DNA of 64,000 bases, from NCBI RefSeq assembly GCF_028583425.1, contig NC_072801.1:14900001-14964000 (forward strand). Direction: 5' to 3'. Below the pieces are notes generated by a model. That model saw only the letters and a list, made by a program, of their open reading frames with translations, searched no databases and was not told where the DNA came from. The translations under genes were made by a program, and so were the position numbers. Positions within the stretch are counted from its first letter, which is position 1; every line of letters begins with the position of its first letter. The stretch is from Eublepharis macularius. Lineage: Eukaryota; Chordata; Lepidosauria; Squamata; Eublepharidae. This document shows, piece by piece, positions 56,736 to 64,000 of the stretch.

Positions 56736-57081
56736 GTCCTAGATATTCATAGGGTTAGAAACATACAGATGGGGTCCGGACTTCTCGTTGAATTAGAACT
56801 GATCTCCAGCGGGATCTTTTCCCTTGGAAGATATGGCAGCTTTAGAAGGTGGATTGGTTAGGAGAAATGGGAGTCCTAAAGGAACGCCACATCTCTAGGA
56901 ATTTCCCATGCCAGAGTGGGCATCCACAAGTCACCCAAAATCTGCTTTCCTCTGCAACGCTGTTGAATGAATGTTAGGCAACGGGGCACGGAATTGGCTC
57001 TGAAACAGCTTGTTCTTCAGGGTAAATTTTTAAGGGCAGAGAGAGATGCATTTCTGATTGCCTGAGATCTGCAGATCAGGA

Positions 57082-57300
57082 TTGTCAGCTCTGAGCTGGG
57101 AAGTCTGTGGAGATTTGGGGGTGGAACTTGGGGGGGGGGTAGTGTTTGGGGAAGGCAGGGACCTCAGCAGGGTATAATGCCATAAAGACCACCTTCCAAA
57201 ATTGCCCTTTTCTCCAGCAGAACTGATGTCTGTAGTCCAAAGTTCAGTCATAATTCTAGATCTCTCCAGGCCCCACCTGGAGGTTGGCAAGCCAACTGTA
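57082..57300. repeat. 'Ctccagg' interspersed repeat, family C copy 3
   Basis: 'ttgtcagctctgagctggga', 'cagcagggtataatgccata', 'cttttctccagcagaactga', 'cacctggaggttggcaagcc'. The beginning and end ('gtcagctctgagctggga' / 'cacctggaggttggcaa') show weak inverted similarity. Confidence 0.6.
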
Positions 57301-57827
57301 GATGAACCCACAGCTAAAACTACGACTATTTGGCTGGTTTCAAAAGTTAGCAGCCAGAGGGAAAATATTTCCAAGGATTCTCAGACAACACCGAAGGTAA
57401 CGGAAATGTACCAGGAACTAATCTCCTATGTTTCTTCCTGAGATTTTATTTTAGAAAAAAAAATGTGACTTGCTTTTCTAACAACACAGATCTCGAAGGC
57501 AGTAGACATGAAGCAATTTATCACCGTGTTTTTTTTTTAAAGCCGCAACAACTGTTTAAAAAGCTCAGATGCAGCAATAGGGAGTGTTGCCTGTTTGCTA
57601 GGTGCCCACTTGGGGAAAAAAAGGCAACTGTCGCTCACAGGAGCCTGCCTTGCAGGGCTGTTGTACAAATGGTTTTCTGAGCACTCTTTCCACGGGACTG
57701 ACGCGATATGGCCTTGCAATGTGATGTTTTCCCTTCCCTGCCCACCTCTTGCGGGGCAAGAAAGGGAAACAAGCCCATCCTGTTTCTTTAAGAGTTCTGC
57801 ACAAAACTTTGAAGGCGGTGTGTGTGG
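57301..57827. other. Non-coding, no recognised feature
   Basis: Open frames overlap here but lack a recognisable product. Directly upstream of the CpG island. Confidence 0.4.
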
Positions 57828-58231
57828 AAGGGACGCGCTAAAGCTATTCCCGCGGCGGGCACCGTCTCAAAAACATGCCCCTGTCCTGGCCTGCGTTACA
57901 CCCGGTCACCACATTGGCGGCGAGGCAGACGTCAAGGGGGCGGTTTCTTAAAGGGCACACACGCTATAAACCACAGGCTCGGCGCGCCAGCCTCGGTGCC
58001 GAGCGAAAGAGCGCGGAGTTGCGCTGGGACGGCGGTGACTCAATTCCGCGGGGAGGAGAAATTAGTTTTGCACCGGCTCCATCCGCGGCAATTGCAGCGG
58101 AATGACAGAAGGGGGCGTAGGCGGGGGCGTGTGACTTCGTTGCAGCCCACGCAACAGCGACGACGGAGAAGGGCGAAAAGACCCGATGGGTGAGGCTGGG
58201 GCGCCCTCTCGTGGCAGCAGCGCGTTATGCG
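57828..58231 (+). promoter_or_regulatory. CpG island with promoter-like boxes
   Basis: CpG is frequent here and scarce in nearly all of the rest of the window. On the plus strand the boxes line up: an inverted CCAAT (57913-57917), a GC box (57936-57943) and TATAAA (57965-57970), giving an expected start near 57995-58000. An AP-1-like TGACTCA (58036-58042) and two GC-box-like stretches (58111-58130) follow. An ATG at 58186-58188 is followed almost at once by a donor-like G/GTGAGG. This could be the 5' end of a gene running right, out of the window. No coding identity can be given. Confidence 0.55.
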
Positions 58232-58256
58232 AGGGCTTCTTATTTCCTATATAGTA

Positions 58257-58680
58257 AAAAGTCCAGTCGAAAAGAGTCCAGTAGCAGCTCTAAGACTAAC
58301 CAGCTTTACTGTAGCATAAGCTTTCGAGAATCACAGTTCTCTTCTTCAGATGCAAGAGAACTGTAAATCTCGAAAGCTTATGCTACAGTAAAGTTGGTTA
58401 GTCTTAAAGCTGCTACTGGACTCTTCGATTTTACTACTACAGACTAACTCACTCCTCTGGATCTAAAAAGTCCAGTAGCACCTTTAAGACTAACCAACTG
58501 TATTGTCGCATAAGCTTTCGAGAACCACATTTCTCTTCATCACATGTATCTGACGAAGAGAGCTGTGGTTCTCGAAAGATTATGCTACAATAAAGTTGGT
58601 TGGTCTTAAAGGTGCCACTGGACTTCTTACTGTTTTGCAACTATAGACTAACATGGCTAACTCCTCTGGATTCATTTTTC
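58257..58680. mobile_element. PLE-like cluster: two inverted pairs in tandem
   Basis: Each pair holds 'agtccagtagcacctttaag' to 'gcataagctttcgagaa' and then the same in opposite sense ('ctcgaaagcttatgctacag', 'ggttagtcttaaagctgcta'). The second pair includes a hammerhead-like core beginning CTGACGA at 58550. Confidence 0.65.
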
Positions 58681-58739
58681 CTGTGGCTCAAAGGTTTTAG
58701 GAAGTTGCTGCCAGCTCGCTAGGTAGATATAGGAAAAAG

Positions 58740-58880
58740 ATAGATTGAGATGGGTAGTCGTGTTAGTCTGTCTGTAACAGCAGAAAAGAGCAATAGTCCA
58801 GTAGCACTTACAAGACAAACAAAATTTGTGGTAGGGTAGGAGCTTTCCTGAGTCACAGCTCGCTTCTTCAGATACAGCTA
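58740..58880 (-). mobile_element. PLE-like fragment
   Basis: 'gagatgggtagtcgtgttag', 'tccagtagcacttacaagac', 'agctttcctgagtcacagct', 'cgcttcttcagata'. Confidence 0.55.
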
Positions 58881-59645
58881 AAAAGTGAGTCCAACTGTCC
58901 TTCTATCTTGGAGAGAGGAGTGATTTCAGATGCCAATATGACAATAGCAGGTAAATGACAAAAGCCAGTGAATGACAACAGCAAGGGTGAGTGGATAGGG
59001 TAGGGTAAGCAGAAGGGTGGTGGGTATGGAGAAATCAGCATTGGTAAGGAGACAGGAAGCATAGGTCTAGATTCAATCCAGGTGGCTACATTGTCTTGAG
59101 CTTCGTTCTCCGTTGCAATGCAGCAAGAAAGAGATGCAACTGTGGGACTACCTCTGCTTTCCTCTTTTCTGTTTTCTTTGGTATTCCCTCACTTTCATTG
59201 GTCCCTTCCTTCTGTCTATGATGATATGTTTACTTGTTTTATTATTTGCTTTAATTTTTTATAAATACACACACATATGTTATGACTGTTGGTCACCTGG
59301 GAGACCCTAAGTTGGGTGCATAACAGTGTTTTAAATAAAACAAATATGGCCATTTGCTATTTGTGTTCTTTGTGGAATTTAATCACTTTGTGTTCATAAA
59401 AAAGCTGAGCGTCACTAGATACCAATACCAGCTCTGCATCTAACACCTATAGCACAATACACACAGACTACATTGAGGTTTCACATCATGCCCTGAGGCT
59501 TCTTCCTTTTCCTATTTTTTGTGACATTCGGCTGGATGAAGAGTTCTGGGGAACTTGGAAGCCGGCTGCACACTGTTGTGTGTCTTCTGGATGGTTTTAA
59601 TAAAAGGTATAATGAGGATTGTGTAAGTGAGTTTGAGCAACTGAA
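58881..59645. other. Non-coding, no recognised feature
   Basis: No supported gene. Confidence 0.4.
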
Positions 59646-59649
59646 TGAG

Positions 59650-60060
59650 ACCATTGGGAGAGCCAGTGGGATATAATGGTTCAGATGTCGGACTAGATTC
59701 TGGGAAACTCTCAATTACAATTTCCTGCTCTGCACAGATCCAGAGTTAGCCCTGTTAGTCTGTAGTTGCAAAATAGTAATGAGTCCAGCAGCACTAACCA
59801 ACTTTAATGAGCCATAAACTTTCGAGAACCACAGCTCTCTTCGTCAGATGATGCATCTGACGAAGAGAGCTGTGGCTCTCAAAGCTTATGCTACAATAAA
59901 GTTGCATCTGACGAAGAGAGCTGTGGTTCTTGAACGCTTACGCTACAATAAAGTTGGTTCGTCTTAAAGGTGCTAGTGGACTTGTTACTATTTTGCTGCT
60001 CTGCACAGAAACTCGCTAGATGATATGGGGATAATCCATACTTTACCTCACAAGTTTGCT
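59650..60060 (+). mobile_element. CORE/MIR-type SINE split by a PLE
   Basis: Left part: 'agagccagtgggatataatg', 'cggactagattctgggaaac', ending 'tttcctgctctgcacag'. Right part resumes after the PLE with 'ctctgcacagaaactcgcta' and 'tggggataatccatacttta'. The tail limit is approximate. Confidence 0.65.
59738..59996. mobile_element. PLE-like element with perfect 12-bp target duplication
   Basis: Flanked by tgctctgcacag on both sides (59726-59737 and 59997-60008). Inside are 'tagtctgtagttgcaaaata' at the left, an inverted junction at about 59849-59857, and then one and a half copies of the 'ctgacgaagagagctgtggt' unit, ending 'gtcttaaaggtgctagtgga'. Confidence 0.8.
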
Positions 60061-60109
60061 TATTGATTTTTTAAATAATTGTTTTATAGTTATTTGCTTA
60101 ATTGCATTC

Positions 60110-60240
60110 TAGTTTTTGCGATGTCGTGCAAAACTCTCGCGATGTCATGCAAAAGTCTCACAAGAAGACGCTATCTTCTGCGTTTTTTGTGTGATGTTTT
60201 GCATCGTTACAGAAGCAAGTTAGTAGTGTGAAAATGGCCC
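60110..60240. mobile_element. Family D foldback remnant
   Basis: 'gcgatgtcgtgcaaaactct' and 'cgatgtcatgcaaaagtctc' are repeated, and the end 'agtgtgaaaatggcccaa' matches the family D terminus. The left terminus is missing. Confidence 0.45.
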
Positions 60241-60819
60241 AAGTCAAAAGAAGTGGCACACAAATTTTCTAAATAGATTACTCAAGAAAGGGAAAAACAT
60301 GCTTCTTTGAGGAAAAGTGAAATCAAAATGTACTAAATAGCTATGCAGAGCAGGAAGCGGCCCCACTGCTGCATCGTGCCAGGATAAATAACATATTTAA
60401 TTTGGTTTGTTTGTTTTAAATTCCAGGCTTTGAGGCACTCTGGGAGTCAATTTGGTCTGAAAAATGGGATAATGTATCATAAATACAATAATACCAAACC
60501 ATGACTTATTACTAGTTCTCACTGAATTTGACCTGGATGGGCTCTTCCCTTAATATGTTTTATCTCCAGTGGCAGCCAAATCAGCTGACTAAGAGTTGGG
60601 CTTTGGAGAAAAACACAAATATCTGTGCCCCGACCTCTCTGAGTATCCTTCAGCCTCTGGCTCCCATCTAGTTGCCTCCCCTGTAAAATGGAAGCAATAG
60701 GGCGAGGGAAGGACGTAGCAAGGCTCGATGCTCAAGTAGACGGCAAAAAAAGAAAAATGTGGGTGGGCAGCTGATGCAGCCTCCGGCAGCCTACAGCATG
60801 CCAGCAAGAGCGAGTTCCA

Positions 60820-60875
60820 GCCCCGAGAGGGCCCCGAGAGGGCCCCGAGAGGGCCCCCTTCTGTGGCCCCGAGAG
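60820..60875. repeat. 11-bp minisatellite
   Basis: Unit gccccgagagg in three direct copies (60820-60852), then a fourth after a short interruption. Confidence 0.9.
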
Positions 60876-61659
60876 GGGTTTGCAGCAGTGTGCTGATGTG
60901 CTCTCAAGTATGACCACTTGTGGTTTTTCATTTGAAGGATGCCCGAGGAGCTGTGTGCAAAAGACGAGATGGAATACACTAAGGCTGTAGTCCTCAGCAC
61001 AGCTCCTTGGAAGCAAACCCCATTGAAGTCAGTAGGATTTAATTCTGAGTAAAGTTTCTTAGGGATTGCACTGAGTTTGACTACTCATTACACCAGTTGA
61101 AGGCCCGATGTACCAACACAGCCAAACCAAGCTGGTAATTTTTGTTTATTTTGACATCTATCCCCAACAGGGACCCAAAACAATGTATCATTAACCACGC
61201 CTCAATGTTGTTCTCACAACAACCATCTATATGAAACTGCCTTTGAAGACTGCAACTACATGTGAGCATCCACTGTTCTATTGGGGTTGGGTCAGGCTGA
61301 TTGACCCTCCAAAGCCTTCTCGTGCCCCCAGCCCCACAAACAGGCCTCAGACCAGAGAGGAGAATGGCTTAGCGACAACCCAGGTCTTCCTCCTCTCTAT
61401 TGCCCTACCCTGTAGCCAATTAACCGGCAGGAAAACTAGTCTGCCCTTCTAGGACTGGAGTCCTTGGCCCCAGGTATGCTCACTCCTTCCTCTTCCTGCC
61501 TCTCTGTAGGTTGCTTCACCCTCCTAGGTTGATTGGCAGAAGCTGTGGCCAATTGAGTGTGGCTGGGCCAGGCTGGCCTCCAGCCCCACCCTCCGCCTGC
61601 CTTAAAAGGCTGCCCCCCCCAAACAGGCAATGTTAGCATGTTCAGCCTCAAAGATGCTA
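60876..61659. other. Non-coding, no recognised feature
   Basis: Nothing recognised; C run near 61613-61620. Confidence 0.4.
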
Positions 61660-62165
61660 ACTGCTTTTATTTATTTATATTTAATTTATATTCCACCCAT
61701 CCCTACATTTTCTGGGTTGGGTGTGCCAGCTACTTCTTTGGTAGGCTCAGCTTCGACAAGACTAAGGTTGTGTATGCAGGTTGTGGCCAGCTGGTCTTTT
61801 ATCTCTGAAAAGTATGGCGATGCTGGGATCACCCTGGACGCTACAGTTGGTTCGAAATGCTTCAACACGCTGAACCAACTGTAGTGTGCAGGGCGACTGG
61901 CGTGTGTTGTAGGGATCATCTCACTCTAGTCTTGTTCCATTTACACTGGCTCCCAATTTGCTTCTAGGGCCAATTCAGGGTGCTGGTATTGACGTTTGAA
62001 GCTCTACAGGGCTTGGAGTCAACATACTTTGAGGCCCATCTCCCATATGAATATTCCCATCCACTCTGGTTATCTTCAGAAGTTCTGCTTCGTGTGCTCC
62101 CACTATATGAGGCGAGACCGGTGGCAACTCAAGAAAGGGCTTTCTCAGGTGTGGCATCCAATCTT
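61660..62165 (+). mobile_element. L2 LINE, C-terminal fragment
   Basis: Plus-strand sequence encodes L2-like tail sequence in broken frames: 'tccatttacactggctccca' (HLHWLP), 'caattcagggtgctggtatt', 'aagctctacagggcttggag', 'aagaaagggctttctcaggt'. An insertion-like palindrome 'ctacagttggttc...gaaccaactgtag' (61841-61884) is visible. Confidence 0.65.
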
Positions 62166-63553
62166 TGCAACATCTGCTACAAGACCCAGGGAAAAATCAC
62201 AAAAAGATCTGTTCTGGTCGCATGCTCTCCTTTCCTCCCCCCGCCCCCTAAATTTTCATTTCATAAGATTTGTTTTCTGTGCAGCACAGCTTATATTTTC
62301 CTTTCTGGTGCTTTTCCTCGTTTATGTTCTAGGGCAGAAAACTTGGTATCATGCTGGGGGTGGGGGGCTAGCTTGGAGCTACATCTCAGCATTTCTCAGA
62401 TGTTGCTCTTATTACAGAAAAGGTGGTTGATCCCTGCTGTGATCGCTGCTGGAAGGGAAGGACATTGTGCTGTCTCTTAGCCTCAGAGGGGGACTATAGA
62501 GAGCCTGAGTGATAGACAGGTCAGGAGGACCTCTGCATCCTTCTGTTCTACTGCTTTGCTACTGTCCCTTGGTTGCGGAAGTTGCTACTCTCAGGCAGAG
62601 TGGCGGTTTGAACCTGGTTGTCCCAGATCCTAGTCTGACTTTAACTGCTACGCCGTACTTGCACTCGTTCCAGGGCCCCATCCCGGATTTTTGCCCTGGG
62701 CCCCAGAATCACTGAGACTGCCCCATCCATCTACGGCACATGCCGGCACAATCTCCGTTTTCCCTTCTATCTTCCAGATAATTTCTGCAAACCAGTCGTT
62801 CCCCCATTAAGCACAGAGGCGTTTCTGCTACAGCCTGCTTTTCTCAGAACCGGGTGCTGCAAACTACAGAAGAGCTTCCTACAGGGATGTTCTGCCGCAT
62901 AGATGCCTGCCTGAGCATCTCAGCCAGCCTGCCCTTAGAAACTAGTAGGAAAGCACACGCGGAAGACGTCAGCCCCTGGGCTCACCTGTCAAAAGGCTGA
63001 GGAGGCCTTTCCTCTGGCTCTCGTATTCAGGAATCAAAGGAGGAGGAGGAAGACACAAAGGCACTCTAATAACACAGGAGGCATCAGGAAGTAGGCCTCT
63101 GAAAATAGCAGCCCAAGTGTCACCTTCATCCTCCCTGACAAAAGGCGCCTTGAATGGTGACAAGTTGCTAGGTGACATTTTCCCTTCTATTTTCAGCTCC
63201 GAGGCCTCCGTCCTTTCTTGTTTTGCTGCCTCAAAGCACTTCAAGCGCCTCTAGGCATCCAAGGTGTAGGAGGAGGCAGGGGAAATACTCGCTCTGTTTT
63301 TCAGTCTGCCAAAGAGGGGAAAAGAACTTAGGAAGCGGGGGGGGGGGATAGTGAGTCAAGCTACCAGGCCCTCTACCTCCGTACAGTCTGTTCCAACATG
63401 CTGCACATCTCCAAGGTGAAGAAGGGGGCTTTCCCCAAACTGCTGGCGCATGGGATCTTTTAACTGCAAGTGAGTAGATCCCAGGAACTATGGCATGCAA
63501 AGAAAATGTCTAAAGCCAAAGGTGTGCTTTGGAAATACTGGAATGGTTTTGAT
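62166..63553. other. Non-coding; one weak exon-like frame
   Basis: A minus-strand frame (63244 down to about 62987) is followed by a good donor-like sequence, ACAG/GTGAGC at about 62985. No product is recognised, so I do not call it a gene. Confidence 0.25.
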
Positions 63554-63778
63554 CAGGGCTTTTTTTCTGAGAAAAGAGGTGGTGGAACTCAGTGGGTTGC
63601 CCTTGGAGAAAATGGTCACATGGCTGGTGGCCCCGCCCCCTGATCTCCAGACAGAGGGGAGTTGAGATCGCCCTCCGCGCCGCTGAGATCAGGGGGCGGG
63701 GCCACCAGCCATGTGACCATTTTCAAGAGGTTCCGGAACTCTGTTCCACTGTGTTCCTGCTGGGGGAAAAAAGCCCTG
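63554..63778 (+). mobile_element. hAT-type foldback MITE, family A copy 12
   Basis: Perfect 8-bp duplication gttttgat on both sides; 225 bp with a shortened centre. Confidence 0.92.
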
Positions 63779-63879
63779 GTTTTGATGCTGCATTCAGTGT
63801 TACTGTATGGTTTTAATCTTCCTTGTCATTTGCTGAACTGAAATAAGGAATATAAATGCACTAAATAAAATGCTAGCAC

Positions 63880-64000
63880 AGCTGCACCTTAGGAACGTAA
63901 GAGGAGGCCTTGAGGATCAGACCAGTGGTCCTGCTTCACATAGCAACCAACGAGTTGCCCCCAGAGGGCCAACAAACAGGACACAGAGGTCAAGAGGCCT
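63880..64000 (+). mobile_element. CR1-type fragment, runs off the window
   Basis: 'ggaacgtaagaggaggcctt', 'aggatcagaccagtggtcct' and 'aaccaacgagttgcccccag' follow the common reptile CR1-like tail order. It is cut by the window edge. Confidence 0.45.

Noticed and set aside
62969-63244. Minus-strand exon ending in a good splice donor (about 62985)
   Set aside because: No recognisable product, no acceptor or partner exon; kept only as a note.
536-63778. CRISPR-like array from the many near-identical repeats
   Set aside because: Copies are kilobases apart, palindromic, and each has its own target duplication; these are transposons in a vertebrate-type genome.

Overview
The window looks like gene-poor chromosomal DNA from a squamate reptile, probably a lizard. 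I see no bacterial or viral gene organisation. The organism call rests on the mix of repeats: CR1 and L2 LINE fragments, an L1 fragment, tRNA-, 5S-rRNA- and CORE/MIR-type SINEs, Penelope-like elements (PLEs), DIRS tyrosine-recombinase retrotransposons and many short hAT-type foldback elements. Species cannot be told from the sequence. Only one protein-coding gene is convincing: a single-exon, two-pass membrane protein of the TMEM100 family on the minus strand at 43259-43630. A CpG island with promoter-like boxes at about 57.83-58.23 kb may mark the 5' end of a second gene that leaves the window to the right.

Layout. 1.09-7.6 kb: a decayed DIRS retrotransposon on the minus strand (gag, RT, RNase H, tyrosine recombinase, inverted termini and the internal complementary region). 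A LINE 3' half is inserted inside gag and a 146-bp palindromic element near the start of the recombinase. 7.9-11.9 kb: SINE, PLE and CR1 pieces. 11.96-13.7 kb: a second, internally deleted DIRS copy that has lost its RT. 14-43 kb: mostly unique-looking non-coding DNA broken up by foldback elements, SINEs, PLEs and CR1 tails. 43.3-43.6 kb: the TMEM100-like gene. 44-52 kb: SINEs, then an L2/L1 mosaic at 47.4-51.2 kb. 52-57.3 kb: more hAT-type elements, including an intact 704-bp one with a perfect 8-bp target duplication. 57.8-58.2 kb: the CpG island. 58.2-64 kb: PLE clusters, an interrupted CORE-SINE, an L2 fragment and the last foldback copy.

The dominant structural theme is one hAT-type foldback family with twelve copies in 64 kb (about 3.06 kb, 4.8 percent of the window). 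Every copy lies between matching or near-matching 8-bp target duplications, six of them perfect. A second theme is nesting that can be read base by base: PLE in PLE, PLE in CORE-SINE, hAT in 5S-SINE, foldback in CORE-SINE, LINE in DIRS. The most speculative lead is that two of the PLE-like repeat families carry hammerhead-ribozyme-like cores.
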